Below, piece after piece: positions 54,401-63,583 of a stretch of DNA of 64,000 bases. Numbering within the stretch: position 1 is the stretch's first letter; each line of letters begins with the position of its first letter. The notes under the pieces were generated by a model. That model was not told the DNA's origin and did no database searches. It saw only the letters and a list, made by a program, of their open reading frames with translations. Made by a program: the position numbers and the translations under genes. The stretch covers positions 12,778 through 76,777 of the forward strand of contig JAZNJM010000064.1 in the NCBI GenBank assembly GCA_045578045.1, in the 5' to 3' direction. Source of the DNA: SIG653 sp045578045. Its GTDB lineage: Bacteria > Bacillota > Clostridia > Oscillospirales > CAG-382.

Positions 54401-55459
54401 ATGAAAGAAAATAAAAATTTAAAGAAAAAAATTATACTTTCTTCGTTTTTTACGTTGCTCCCCTCTCTTTTGGCTCTTTTTGGATATATTTTTTTGAATG
54501 AAAGATTATCCTCCGTAATTCCTATAAATGAGGCTTTACCTTTTATTGTTTTTATTCCGTTTTTTATTTTTACTTTAAACGCTGTTTGCATTTTTTTCAC
54601 GTTAAAAGACAATAAAAACAAACAAAGCGATAAAATATTGACCTTAGTTTTTTCAATTTGCCCATTTATATCAATTTTGACAAATGCTATATTCTGGTCT
54701 GTTATGATTAACAATAAACTTAATATTTTTTCAATTATGATGATTATCTTAGGAGCAATGTTTATTTTTATCGGTAATTATCTTCCTAAATGCAAACAGA
54801 ACAAAACTATAGGAATTAAAATAAAATGGACGTTGCTTAATGAAGAAAACTGGAATGTAACACATCGTTTTTGCGGAAAAATCTGGTTTTTGGGTGGTCT
54901 TGCATTTATAATTTCAGCCTTTTTTCCGCATACACTTCAGTTAATTTCTCTTTTAGTTCTTATAGTTGTGTTGTCTTTTATACCCGCCATTTATTCTTAT
55001 ATATACTACAAAAAGCAAATATCAGAAGGAACTTGGAATGAAGATAAAAAACTGACGTACAGCAAAAAAACAAAAACTGCTTTTATCTTCTTAACGTTGA
55101 TTATATTGATATTTTGTGTAGTTATTGTATCAACGGGTGAAATTGAAATATACTGCAACGAAGCTATTGAAATTAAAGCTGACTATTGGTATGACCTTGA
55201 AATACAATTTTCAGATATTGAAAATGTTGAATACAAAACGTCTGTTGACGGCGAAAGAATTTCAGGTTTCGGCACTCACCGTTTACTATTAGGATTATTT
55301 AAAAACGAAGAATTTGGAGCATATACAAGATATACCTACACGGAAAATAAAAGCTGTATAGTAATAAAGACAAAAAGCGGATTTAAGGTTATAAACCTCA
55401 AAACAGAAACGGAAACAAAAGAGCTTTATGAAAAAATAAAAGCTAATATTTCAAAATAA
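54401..55459 (+). CDS. SdpI-family membrane protein
   Basis: A 352-residue membrane protein. The SdpI signature GNYLPKCKQNKTIGIKIKWTL, followed by NEENWNVTHRFCGKIW (~125-165), is well conserved. Seven or so membrane helices surround it, and the last ~90 residues (after ~250) are a soluble beta-rich domain. In Bacillus SdpI gives immunity to the SDP peptide toxin and signals through SdpR; here no SDP toxin gene is nearby, so the inducer is unknown. AAAGGAG precedes the ATG. Confidence 0.85.
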   Translation: MKENKNLKKKIILSSFFTLLPSLLALFGYIFLNERLSSVIPINEALPFIVFIPFFIFTLNAVCIFFTLKDNKNKQSDKILTLVFSICPFISILTNAIFWSVMINNKLNIFSIMMIILGAMFIFIGNYLPKCKQNKTIGIKIKWTLLNEENWNVTHRFCGKIWFLGGLAFIISAFFPHTLQLISLLVLIVVLSFIPAIYSYIYYKKQISEGTWNEDKKLTYSKKTKTAFIFLTLIILIFCVVIVSTGEIEIYCNEAIEIKADYWYDLEIQFSDIENVEYKTSVDGERISGFGTHRLLLGLFKNEEFGAYTRYTYTENKSCIVIKTKSGFKVINLKTETETKELYEKIKANISK

Positions 55460-55480
55460 GGAAAGATAGTGGAGAATTTT

Positions 55481-56365
55481 ATGTACGCAATAGAAACAAA
55501 AAATCTGACGAAATATTATGGAAAATCAAGAGGAATTATTGACGTTTCCCTTAAAGTTAAAGAAGGGGATTATTTCGGTTTTATTGGTCCTAACGGAGCA
55601 GGAAAGAGTACAACCATAAGAATTCTTTCCGGTCTAATTTCTCAGACCTCTGGAGAAGGTTTCATTTTTGGAAATAACGTTTCTCAAAATAAACTTTTCG
55701 CCCTCTCAAACATTGGATATTTACCCTCAGAAACTAACCTATACAGCGATATGAACGTTTGGGACACAATTATGTTTTCAGCCTCCCTCAGAAAAAAGAA
55801 CTGTGAAAATGAAGCAAAAACACTTTGCGAAAGACTTAATATTGACGTTACAAAAAGAATAAAAGAGCTTTCTCTTGGAAACAGAAAAAAAGTTGCAATC
55901 GTTTGCGCTTTACAACATTGTCCAAAGCTTTATATTCTTGACGAGCCAACAAGTGGGCTTGACCCCTTGATTCAAAAAGAGTTTTATTCAATTCTGAAAG
56001 AACGAAATGAAAACGGAGCAACGATTTTTCTTTCATCACACGCATTATGGGAAATTGAAAAATATTGCAAAACTGCCGCAGTTATCAAAGAGGGAAAAAT
56101 TATTGTTTCAGACAGCGTTGAAAAATTGAGTTACACAGGAATCAAGAAAGTTACTCTAAAAGGAATTGACGAAAAAATAAAAATAGAAAACGCAACTAAT
56201 ATTTCTTATGAAAATGGCAACATACATTTTCTATATAACGGAAATGTAAAAAAATTGATTTCTGATATTTCAAAAGTCGAGTTTAATAATATAAATATTT
56301 CGGATCCAGAACTTGACGAAGTGTTTTTGCATTATTACAAAGAGAAAGGAGATGACAACAAATGA
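55481..56365 (+). CDS. ABC-2 type exporter ATP-binding protein
   Basis: A 294-residue ATPase. Walker A is GFIGPNGAGKSTT (~32-44), signature ELSLGNRKKVAI (~130), Walker B LYILDEPTSGLDP (~149), switch His in FLSSHALWE. A C-terminal ~75-residue accessory domain follows. ATG 55481 has GGAG eight bases before it; GTG 55469 is an alternative. Third gene of the sdpR operon; the four-base ATGA overlap with the permease couples them. Confidence 0.93.
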   Translation: MYAIETKNLTKYYGKSRGIIDVSLKVKEGDYFGFIGPNGAGKSTTIRILSGLISQTSGEGFIFGNNVSQNKLFALSNIGYLPSETNLYSDMNVWDTIMFSASLRKKNCENEAKTLCERLNIDVTKRIKELSLGNRKKVAIVCALQHCPKLYILDEPTSGLDPLIQKEFYSILKERNENGATIFLSSHALWEIEKYCKTAAVIKEGKIIVSDSVEKLSYTGIKKVTLKGIDEKIKIENATNISYENGNIHFLYNGNVKKLISDISKVEFNNINISDPELDEVFLHYYKEKGDDNK

Positions 56366-57144
56366 CAATATTATTTCATCAATTAAGAAGAAATAAAACA
56401 TCACTTCTGATATGGTCTGCCGTTCTATCCTTTATGCTTTCGGTATGCATTATTATTTATCCAGAAATGTCTTCTCAGATGAACGAAATCAGTGATATGT
56501 TTGCAAATATGGGGGCATTTTCAGATGCCTTTGGAATGGATTCTATTAATTTTGGAGAATTTATGGGATATTTTGGAATTGAATGTGGAAACACTTTAGG
56601 GCTTGGAGGTTCGCTGTTTGCCGCATTGTTTGGAATTTCAGCTATTTCCAACGAGGAAAAAGATAAAACCGCAGAATTCCTTTTAACACACCCTATAAAA
56701 AGGAGCAAAATTGTTTTCGAAAAGCTTATTGCTCTTATTGTTCAGAATATAATTTTGTTCTCTTTCGTTACGTTATTTTGCACTATTTCAACAATATTCA
56801 TAAAAGAAAATCTAAGTATGGATTTTTATCTCATTCTAATTTCTTTTCTCATTCTTCAACTTGAAATATCATTTATAACTTTTGGTATTTCTGCTTTCAT
56901 TTCAAAAGGTGGATATGGTTTTGGAATCGGTATTTCCATCGGTTTATATTTTATAAATATCATATCAAATCTTTCAGACGAATTGAAGTTTTTAAAATAT
57001 ATAACCCCATTTTCGTATACTGACAGTGGGTATATAACGGAAAATAGTATTCTTGACATAAAATATATTTTTGTTGGAATTGTTTTTTCAATAATATCAT
57101 TGGCCCTTGCATTTTATAAATACAATAAAAAAGATATTCAATAA
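56362..57144 (+). CDS. ABC-2 type exporter permease
   Basis: A 260-residue membrane protein with six helices, the first at ~15-32. It resembles the short permeases of lantibiotic/peptide-immunity exporters (NrtB/BcrB-like), with NEEKDKTAEFLLTHPIKRSKIVFEK between helices 2 and 3, the coupling-helix motif of ABC-2 proteins. It completes the SdpR-SdpI-exporter operon, which therefore looks like a peptide-antibiotic defence set. Confidence 0.85.
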   Translation: MTILFHQLRRNKTSLLIWSAVLSFMLSVCIIIYPEMSSQMNEISDMFANMGAFSDAFGMDSINFGEFMGYFGIECGNTLGLGGSLFAALFGISAISNEEKDKTAEFLLTHPIKRSKIVFEKLIALIVQNIILFSFVTLFCTISTIFIKENLSMDFYLILISFLILQLEISFITFGISAFISKGGYGFGIGISIGLYFINIISNLSDELKFLKYITPFSYTDSGYITENSILDIKYIFVGIVFSIISLALAFYKYNKKDIQ

Positions 57145-57145
57145 A

Positions 57146-57218
57146 AAATACAGTTGACATATACTGCACGAAACTTTATTTAGAATAAACAATGCAATAT
57201 TGTCAACTGTATTTTTTT
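57146..57218. terminator. Terminator between convergent genes
   Basis: Long-range stem TACAGTTGACA / TGTCAACTGTA (57150-57160 and about 57200-57211) with A's before and a T-run after; loop of about 40 bases. Confidence 0.65.
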
Positions 57219-57236
57219 AAAATCTTATTCTACTTT

Positions 57237-57752
57237 TTATTTTTTCAAGACCTTTATAATCATAACCTTAGGAGGTTTATGGTCAAGAGCGTTGCATAAA
57301 TGGCGATATGCCTTTATACAGCAAAGTTTCGCCCAGATTCTCTCTATCAGCTTACAAAGAATAACAGATACAGGAATTGCAACAAGTGGGTAAACAAAGG
57401 AAATATTCCCCGTTGCCGTCAAAGCAATAAGTCCACCTTCAATAGCAACCAACAAAAAAACAATAAAACAAGCAAACACCTTAAGAGGTGAAGAAGCATC
57501 AAGACGAACAAAAACTAAGGCTCCATCTGCTTTTTCTGTTACGGTCGCTTTCATAGTAGGAAAGAAAAATCTCTTTATAGAGTGTTGTTTTCCAAAATTA
57601 AACAAAAATCTCTGAGATTCTCCATCTTGTTCTTTTGATACGATTTGAAAGCCTTTTCCGTTTTCCGTTGCATTCTCAACTATTTTTTTCGTTGAAGCCT
57701 TCATTGTATATTTACTTGTAAACGAAGAAACGTAATCGGGAAAAATTATCAT
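57237..57752 (-). CDS. Membrane protein of unknown function
   Basis: A 171-residue protein. Residues 1-85 are polar and beta-rich; two adjacent membrane helices (~90-112, ~118-138) and a basic cytoplasmic tail follow. ATG 57752 with GAGG eight bases upstream is preferred to the TTG two codons earlier. No family is recognised and no close partner is visible. Confidence 0.55.
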   Translation of the reverse strand: MIIFPDYVSSFTSKYTMKASTKKIVENATENGKGFQIVSKEQDGESQRFLFNFGKQHSIKRFFFPTMKATVTEKADGALVFVRLDASSPLKVFACFIVFLLVAIEGGLIALTATGNISFVYPLVAIPVSVILCKLIERIWAKLCCIKAYRHLCNALDHKPPKVMIIKVLKK

Positions 57753-57832
57753 TTTCAAAACCTCTTTTTTGATTATTTTGTCTGTCCTATGTTAAAAACA
57801 ACATAATTATCATATACTAAATAATGTTTTCT

Positions 57833-57866
57833 AACAAAAGAGCTGCAATTTTGCGGCTCTTTTGTT
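57833..57866. terminator. Terminator of the thiT-thiN operon
   Basis: AACAAAAGAGC / GCTCTTTTGTT stem with 12-base loop; T-rich on either side. It lies about 100 bases past the thiN stop. Confidence 0.75.
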
Positions 57867-57963
57867 AAACAACATCTGAAAAACTTAAAAACATTTAATA
57901 GTATTAACAACTACGTTTATATGTTTCCAAATATACAAAAATATATATTAACACCAAATTAAT

Positions 57964-58608
57964 TTACGCAATTTCATTTATAACAACGAGAAGCATTCCG
58001 CTCTGAACCCGTATAAGAGCGAAAACTTCTTCGTTTATAAATTCATTACTCAATCCCAACGGAAAAGTGTTCGTAAGCTCGGCGTTATCAAGGGTATATT
58101 TCAGATTTTTCAAAGTTACTCCTTCGCTTTTATCTGAAAGAGAAAAAACAGATACAAAACCTTTTCCTTTTATTTCAAGTTCGCTGTTTTTTATAACAGT
58201 AAGAGCAGTTTTTCCGCCAATAAGAACTCCTCGCCCACCCCGTTCTGAAATCATAGAAAGAAGCTGGATATTCCCAAACGTATGGTCAATTCTCCCGCCT
58301 ACTCCGCCGTATATAATGAAATTTTTATATCCATTTTCAAAGCCGTATTTTACAGCAATACACGAATCGGAATCATCTTTTTCCTTTGGAAACACAGATA
58401 TATTATCCCCTTTTGGAATATAACCTAAAGAGTCGAAATCTCCCATAATAATATCGGGTAAAATTCCGTTTTTCTCAAGGAGCAGCAAGCCGCCGTCAGC
58501 AGAAATAATAACGTCATCTTCTCCTTTTTCAATATGAATCTCACCAAATTCATATGAGCCGACAATATAACATATTTTTTCATTCTTCGGAAAAAAGAAA
58601 TTTTTCAT
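57964..58608 (-). CDS. thiN: Thiamine pyrophosphokinase
   Basis: A 214-residue enzyme that makes thiamine diphosphate from thiamine and ATP. Family motifs: SADGG (~36), PDIIMGDFDSLG (~52-63), KDDSDSCIA (~76-85) and YGGVGGRIDHT (~99-109). GGAG precedes the ATG. It directly follows the thiamine transporter gene (30 bases) under the TPP riboswitch, so uptake and activation are co-regulated. Confidence 0.94.
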   Translation of the reverse strand: MKNFFFPKNEKICYIVGSYEFGEIHIEKGEDDVIISADGGLLLLEKNGILPDIIMGDFDSLGYIPKGDNISVFPKEKDDSDSCIAVKYGFENGYKNFIIYGGVGGRIDHTFGNIQLLSMISERGGRGVLIGGKTALTVIKNSELEIKGKGFVSVFSLSDKSEGVTLKNLKYTLDNAELTNTFPLGLSNEFINEEVFALIRVQSGMLLVVINEIA

Positions 58609-58638
58609 ATAAACTCCAAATGGATATAGTAGTTAAAA

Positions 58639-59316
58639 TTATGTTTCAGTTTTATTATTTCTGAAAACAACTGCGCCAACGAAAAACGCAGCAACGGCTG
58701 TTAAAATAATTTCAGGTATCATATACAGTCCATTATAGCAAATGGAATAAATTATAGATAAAGAATTACCGCTGAACACTTCAAGAATTTTTTTACCTAT
58801 TATTTCGTAATATTCCTCCTGAGAGAAAAACCATTCTGCCCAAGTTCCAAAAAAAACAGCTCCCGAAACAATATGAACTATATATCTTAAAAACAAAGCA
58901 AAAATACTACTTACAGAAAGACCGACAGCTTTATTCTTAAATCGATTTTTGAAAACTCCCGAAAGACCAATAACCGAATATGCCAAAACGTAATCAAGAA
59001 AACAAACAAGAAGTGCTTTCCATAAAACCATTTGTTCATCGCCAGGCATAAAGAAAGCAGTAACGGTTTTCATTCCTAAAAGCATCTGGATAATTGAAAA
59101 ACAAAATGCAGTGAAAACTCCTTGAAAAGTGCCGTACATATACCCTATAATAACAATAGGCAACATACTAACAAAAGTAACTCTTCCGCCAAATGGAAGC
59201 TCAAGAGGAACAAAACTTGAAATCAACTCAAGAGTCGTTGCAACACCAAGCATAACCGCGCTCATAACAAGCCTTTTTATATCCCCTTTTCTTTTTTGAT
59301 TTGTTGATTCTCTCAT
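58639..59316 (-). CDS. thiT: ThiT thiamine transporter (ECF S-component)
   Basis: A 225-residue membrane protein with six helices that binds thiamine and couples to a shared ECF module encoded elsewhere. Motifs typical of ThiT are GVATTLELISSF (helix 1), PIVIIGYMYG, and GTWAEWFFSQ with the tryptophans that line the thiamine pocket. ATG 59316 is set by AGGAGG; the 20 upstream codons of the open frame lie in the riboswitch terminator. Regulated by the TPP riboswitch just upstream. Confidence 0.93.
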   Translation of the reverse strand: MRESTNQKRKGDIKRLVMSAVMLGVATTLELISSFVPLELPFGGRVTFVSMLPIVIIGYMYGTFQGVFTAFCFSIIQMLLGMKTVTAFFMPGDEQMVLWKALLVCFLDYVLAYSVIGLSGVFKNRFKNKAVGLSVSSIFALFLRYIVHIVSGAVFFGTWAEWFFSQEEYYEIIGKKILEVFSGNSLSIIYSICYNGLYMIPEIILTAVAAFFVGAVVFRNNKTET

Positions 59317-59343
59317 TAAAACCAACCTCCTTAAAGATAAAAA

Positions 59344-59368
59344 TACGCCAACGGAAACCGTTGGCGTA
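59344..59368 (-). terminator. Riboswitch-controlled terminator before thiT
   Basis: Perfect 11-base stem TACGCCAACGG / CCGTTGGCGTA followed on the minus strand by TTTTTATC, between the TPP aptamer and the thiT RBS. Confidence 0.9.
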
Positions 59369-59399
59369 ATCAGCAATAAACTGCTTTATCTCATTACTG

Positions 59400-59498
59400 A
59401 AATTCCCTACGACGGCATTATCCGTATCAGGTTTAACGGGTTCAGAATCAAAAAATTCTATCTCAGCCGAATTGATCAGCACCCCTATTTCTGTTGGC
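59400..59498 (-). promoter_or_regulatory. TPP riboswitch
   Basis: Minus-strand aptamer landmarks in order: GGGGTGC (about 59486), GGCTGAGA (about 59467), GAACCCGTTAAACCTGAT, GGATAATGCCGTCGTAGGGAA (about 59405-59425; conserved core GATAATGCC...CGTAGGGAA). With thiamine diphosphate bound, the terminator at 59344-59368 should form and switch thiT-thiN off. Confidence 0.97.
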
Positions 59499-59504
59499 AA
59501 GAGT

Positions 59505-59533
59505 ATGATATCACAAGTATTCCTTTTTGTCAA
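59505..59533 (-). promoter_or_regulatory. Promoter of the thiT-thiN operon
   Basis: Minus-strand TTGACA, 17 bases, TATCAT, placed so that transcription starts at the first base of the TPP aptamer. Confidence 0.85.
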
Positions 59534-59536
59534 GGG

Positions 59537-60187
59537 TTATTTTATCAGCTTTTCCACAGCTTCTTCAACCATTTCATCACTTACTACCGAGTTACTCACA
59601 TCAGACGGAGCGTACCTTGAAACAGTATAAAGCTCAAAAATTTTCGGATAAGGACAATTTCCAACAGCGTTTTCATTTTCAAGAGCCGTTGAAGAACTTT
59701 TAAACTTCATTCCTTTTTTAACACGTTTTACAATATATTTCGTATATACGTATCGTATTTTCCAAGGATTTGATGGATCTTCATTCCATTTTATTCTCGT
59801 TTTGCCGAAATCTATTTTCTTTCCCTTATTCTTGCCCCAAGAGGGAAAAACAAAATTCAAGCTGTCTGTTCCCTTCATTCGCCAAGTTTTTTCTGATATT
59901 CCAAGTTTTTTCTTTATCTTTTTTACAGTTTCCTTAACAGACTTTTTGATTCTATCAAAAGCCTTCTTCAAGGCGGGTTTAACTATAACGTCCATTGAAA
60001 ATTTCAAGGATTTATAATAAAACCACACCCCAAGAAAACAAGCGACAAAACCAAGAATAACAACAAAATCTTTTGCGTTTTCATCGTTTATCTGATTTTT
60101 AACAGCAAGTAATATTACACCAACAACAAAGGAAATTAAAGCACGGTATAAAAATTTTTTGGATTTTTTATCTCTGGCAATCAACAT
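59537..60187 (-). CDS. Membrane protein of the MoxR-DUF58 operon
   Basis: A 216-residue protein. Two membrane helices (~14-30, ~42-60) are followed by a strongly basic amphipathic stretch (~70-100, KKAFDRIKKSVKETVKKIKKKLG) and a C-terminal domain of unknown fold. It is separated by 3 bases from the DUF58 gene and is the last gene of the operon. No family is recognised; the position is often held by DUF4129-type proteins, which this does not clearly match. Confidence 0.6.
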   Translation of the reverse strand: MLIARDKKSKKFLYRALISFVVGVILLAVKNQINDENAKDFVVILGFVACFLGVWFYYKSLKFSMDVIVKPALKKAFDRIKKSVKETVKKIKKKLGISEKTWRMKGTDSLNFVFPSWGKNKGKKIDFGKTRIKWNEDPSNPWKIRYVYTKYIVKRVKKGMKFKSSSTALENENAVGNCPYPKIFELYTVSRYAPSDVSNSVVSDEMVEEAVEKLIK

Positions 60188-60190
60188 ATC

Positions 60191-61312
60191 TCAACCTGCC
60201 GTATAATTATCATCAATATTTATAAAAGTTTCATTTAAGGTAATCGTATTTACACTGTTTCCCATAATAGAAAGACGTTCAAGATTAACCATAGCCGTTT
60301 CATCAACCTCATTTGCAAATAATACAACTTCTGTTTCCGAAAGAGAATCTGCAATATACATCTCTATAAGCCTATGCATAGCCATACCCGCGTTTGCTCT
60401 GAGCGTTGCCATACTTTTCAACATTTCAATATAATGAAGCACACCGCTATCCGCGGGAAAACGCAAAAACATATCTCCGCTTTGTTGTTTACAGTTTACC
60501 GCCAAGCCAACGCGATACCCCGCTTCTGATGCTTCGCAAATAAGAGAGGTTGCAGCCCTCAAGGCGTTTTCCATTATTGCGTTATATTCTTCTCCGCTTA
60601 TCTGAGCCTCATCTGAATATTTATAATCAATCAAAACCAGAACGTTTCTATTTGAAACGTAATCGAATTTATTAACCTTTATTCCATAATCCGCCCCAAC
60701 AACAGAACGTGCTGTTGCCTTATAGTTAATCATTCTCATAGAATCGCCCATAGCATAATCTCTTATTCCTGAAAAAGAAAATGGATCGTGTATCAAACGG
60801 CGATTAGTTGGATTATCCCCTTGAACACTGTTTGGATGCATAAGAACGTCAGATAAAGAAACAGGCTTTGGATAAACGTATATTGAGGCTTCTGATTTTA
60901 TGGTATGTGGATTTTTTCTGTAATTTATCTCAACAGATTCAAGCTCATACAAGCCTCTCTTTTCGCAACAGATAATATTTCTTCGTTGAATTTTTCCAAA
61001 AGGTGGAATAATTCTAAAAGTACTTACACAATAATGCATATCGAGAGAATTATCATAAACTATGTTCTCAGGGCGTATTCCACTATATAAATATGACTCA
61101 ACGTGGATCGAAAACAGAAAAAACAGTGAGGGATTATAAATAGTTTCAACCAAAACCGTATTCATACCTTCGTGAACGCCTTCATCTGTGAAATGGCGTG
61201 AATATTCAATTCTTCTTATACATTTCGCTTTTAAATTTCTGTATAACAGTATTATTAAAGCAAAAATAACAACGCCAATTATGGCAAGTAACGCTTTGAT
61301 TGAAGGATCCAT
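60191..61312 (-). CDS. DUF58 protein
   Basis: A 373-residue protein with a membrane helix at the N-terminus (~7-24). The DUF58 signature GIRDYAMGDSMRMINYKATAR (~188-208) is followed by a von Willebrand A-like segment VLVLIDYKY (~227). DUF58 proteins partner MoxR ATPases (here the upstream gene) in cell-surface or metalloprotein maturation. AGGAAA precedes the ATG. Confidence 0.9.
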   Translation of the reverse strand: MDPSIKALLAIIGVVIFALIILLYRNLKAKCIRRIEYSRHFTDEGVHEGMNTVLVETIYNPSLFFLFSIHVESYLYSGIRPENIVYDNSLDMHYCVSTFRIIPPFGKIQRRNIICCEKRGLYELESVEINYRKNPHTIKSEASIYVYPKPVSLSDVLMHPNSVQGDNPTNRRLIHDPFSFSGIRDYAMGDSMRMINYKATARSVVGADYGIKVNKFDYVSNRNVLVLIDYKYSDEAQISGEEYNAIMENALRAATSLICEASEAGYRVGLAVNCKQQSGDMFLRFPADSGVLHYIEMLKSMATLRANAGMAMHRLIEMYIADSLSETEVVLFANEVDETAMVNLERLSIMGNSVNTITLNETFINIDDNYTAG

Positions 61313-61341
61313 AATTTTTTCCTGACTTCTCTATATTAAAC

Positions 61342-62307
61342 TCAATTTCCTTTAAACCACCCAAGCTCTCCCTCGGTTGGAACTGCAACCAATTCAAGAA
61401 TACTTTCAATAATCTCTTTTGCGGCATTTTTCTTAACCTTTGCCGAGCTTGAAAGAACCATTCTATGAGGAAGAACATACATCGCCGCCGACTTAACGTC
61501 ATCAGGAATAACGTATGCTCTGTCAGCAACAGCGGCAAATCCCTTTGAAACCCTCATAAGAGCCAAAGCCCCACGAGGACTAACTCCTAAAGATACGTTA
61601 GAATGGTTTCTCGTTGATTCAACAAGAGAAACTATATAATCCATAATGTCTTCGTGAACAAATATGGAATCAAGCTCTTTTCTTGCTTCAAGAACATCGT
61701 TTATAGTTACAACGGGTTTTATTTCATTCAATGGGTTTGCTCCGTTAAAACGTTTAAGAATTTCAGTTGATTCTTTATGTGTTGGATATTCCATATTTGC
61801 TTTTACCAAAAATCTGTCAAGCTGTGCCTCAGGAAGCGGGAAAACTCCCATATTTTCAATGGGGTTCTGTGTTGCAATAACCATAAAAGGAGCTTTTATT
61901 TCTTTTGTATTTCCATCTATGGTTGCTTGAAGTTCTTCCATACATTCAAGAAGACCTGCTTGAGTTTTTGGCGTTGCTCTGTTTATTTCATCAACAAGAA
62001 GAACATTTGAGAAAACAGGGCCTGGGACAAACTCAAACTCGGATTTTTTCATATTGAAATAATTTATACCCGTTATATCAGATGGCAAAAGGTCAGGAGT
62101 AAACTGAATACGTTTATAAATTCCCTCAAATGAAGCGGCGAAGGATTTTGCTAAGGTCGTTTTTGCCGTTCCGGGAACGTCTTCAAGAAGCATATGACCA
62201 CTGCAAAGCATCGTTGTTGTTAACATATCGCAAAGGGATTCTTTTCCAACAACAACCGTTGCAACGTTTTCCCTTATCTTTTTATAAAACTCACCAAGCA
62301 TTTTCAC
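61342..62307 (-). CDS. MoxR-family AAA+ ATPase
   Basis: A 321-residue ATPase. Walker A is LEDVPGTAKTTLAKS (~36-50; Ala replaces the usual Gly before Lys), Walker B VLLVDEINRATPKTQ (~103-117), sensor 1 VIATQNP (~143) and arginine/sensor 2 region VSLGVSPRGALAL (~240). The start is GTG 62307 or ATG 62301; GGAG lies between 4 and 10 bases upstream. It acts with DUF58 as chaperone-like machinery. Follows the glycosyltransferase by 13 bases. Confidence 0.93.
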   Translation of the reverse strand: MKMLGEFYKKIRENVATVVVGKESLCDMLTTTMLCSGHMLLEDVPGTAKTTLAKSFAASFEGIYKRIQFTPDLLPSDITGINYFNMKKSEFEFVPGPVFSNVLLVDEINRATPKTQAGLLECMEELQATIDGNTKEIKAPFMVIATQNPIENMGVFPLPEAQLDRFLVKANMEYPTHKESTEILKRFNGANPLNEIKPVVTINDVLEARKELDSIFVHEDIMDYIVSLVESTRNHSNVSLGVSPRGALALMRVSKGFAAVADRAYVIPDDVKSAAMYVLPHRMVLSSSAKVKKNAAKEIIESILELVAVPTEGELGWFKGN

Positions 62308-62320
62308 TTACTCCTGTTCC

Positions 62321-63274
62321 CTATTTTTTATTTATATATTCATCAACTATAAATCTCGGTCTGCCCTTTGTTTCGAGGTATATTTTTCCAATATATGCTC
62401 CCGTTATTCCAATGGAAAGCAGAATCAATCCGCCTATAGCCCAAATTGAAACAATAAGACTTGCCCAACCAGCAACGGTTACGCCTCTGAAAAACTGAAT
62501 AACGGAATAAAGAAGCATAATTATACTAACAAGAAAAACTCCTATTCCTAAATACGTTATCATACTCAAAGGCTTAACGCTCAAAGAAGTTATTCCCTCA
62601 ATGGAAAAAGAAATCATCTTTTTGAGGGGATATTTACTCTCACCCGCAAGACGTTCTCCTCTTTCATAATATACAACATCAGTTTTAAAACCAATCATTG
62701 GAATTATACCTCTGAGGAACAAGTTTACCTCTTTATATCCCGCAAGCTCATTTAATGCTCTTTTACTTGTTAATCTATAATCGGCGTGATTATAAACCGT
62801 ATTCGCACCGAGCTTATTCATAACCTTATAAAAGCTCTCTGCTGTGAATCGTTTAAAAAACGTGTCCTTTTCTCTTTTAGAACGAACTCCGTAAACAATA
62901 TCACATCCATCGTGATATTTATCTATCATTTCATCAACAGCGTTTATATCGTCTTGCAAATCTGCGTCCATAGAGATTACCATATCTGCATCATCTTTAA
63001 CAGTCATAAGTCCCGCAAGAAGAGCATTTTGATGACCTCTGTTTCTGCTGAGATTTATCCCGGAAAAAATATCCTTAAATTCGTGAAGCTGTTTAATAAG
63101 CTCCCAAGTTTTATCTTTAGAGCCATCGTTAATAAAAACGATTCTGCTTTTTTCAGAAATTTTCTTTTGTTCTATAAGTTTCAAAGTTTTTTCATAAACA
63201 GCTTTTGCCGTATTAACAAGAACTTCTTCCTCATTATAACAAGGAATAACAAAATACAAAACGTTATCTCTCAT
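62321..63274 (-). CDS. Family 2 glycosyltransferase, GtrB/DPM1-like
   Basis: A 317-residue enzyme that transfers a sugar to a polyprenyl phosphate. The GT-A fold runs from VIPCYNEEEVL (~9-19) through INDGSKDKTW (~48) and the metal-binding DADLQDD (~97-103). Two membrane helices (~232-255, ~267-292) anchor it. The product would feed membrane glycosyltransferases such as the YfhO-like protein, but that link is inferred. First gene of the MoxR-DUF58 operon. AAAGGAG precedes the ATG. Confidence 0.9.
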   Translation of the reverse strand: MRDNVLYFVIPCYNEEEVLVNTAKAVYEKTLKLIEQKKISEKSRIVFINDGSKDKTWELIKQLHEFKDIFSGINLSRNRGHQNALLAGLMTVKDDADMVISMDADLQDDINAVDEMIDKYHDGCDIVYGVRSKREKDTFFKRFTAESFYKVMNKLGANTVYNHADYRLTSKRALNELAGYKEVNLFLRGIIPMIGFKTDVVYYERGERLAGESKYPLKKMISFSIEGITSLSVKPLSMITYLGIGVFLVSIIMLLYSVIQFFRGVTVAGWASLIVSIWAIGGLILLSIGITGAYIGKIYLETKGRPRFIVDEYINKK

Positions 63275-63350
63275 CTGGTTCTCCTTTTTTAAACGTATTT
63301 ACAACTATATTTCAAACGTATATTATATACTTTTCGCTGTTTTTTAATTA

Positions 63351-63379
63351 AGTTTATCATAAAAAAAAGTTAAAGTCAA
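63351..63379 (-). promoter_or_regulatory. Promoter of the glycosyltransferase-MoxR operon
   Basis: Minus-strand TTGACT, 17 bases, TAAACT, about 77 bases before the glycosyltransferase start. Confidence 0.6.
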
Positions 63380-63440
63380 CAAAAATATGATTATTTTAAT
63401 TATTATAGGGAAAAAAACATATTTAAAGCTAAAAACACTG

Positions 63441-63468
63441 TTGACTATATTTTTATTTTATATATAAT
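63441..63468 (+). promoter_or_regulatory. Promoter of the calcium-repeat protein gene
   Basis: TTGACT, 16 bases, TATAAT, leaving a ~110-base untranslated leader. The rest of 63380-63583 is AT-rich with nothing else recognised. Confidence 0.7.
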
Positions 63469-63583
63469 ATAGGTAGATAAATTATTTTTAAACTTTTTTT
63501 ATTTTTTTGAATGGATTTTGAGTTTTCATTCGTATTGCTAATGAAGTCGGTAATGACTAATAAAAAAACAGGAGGAAACTCGA

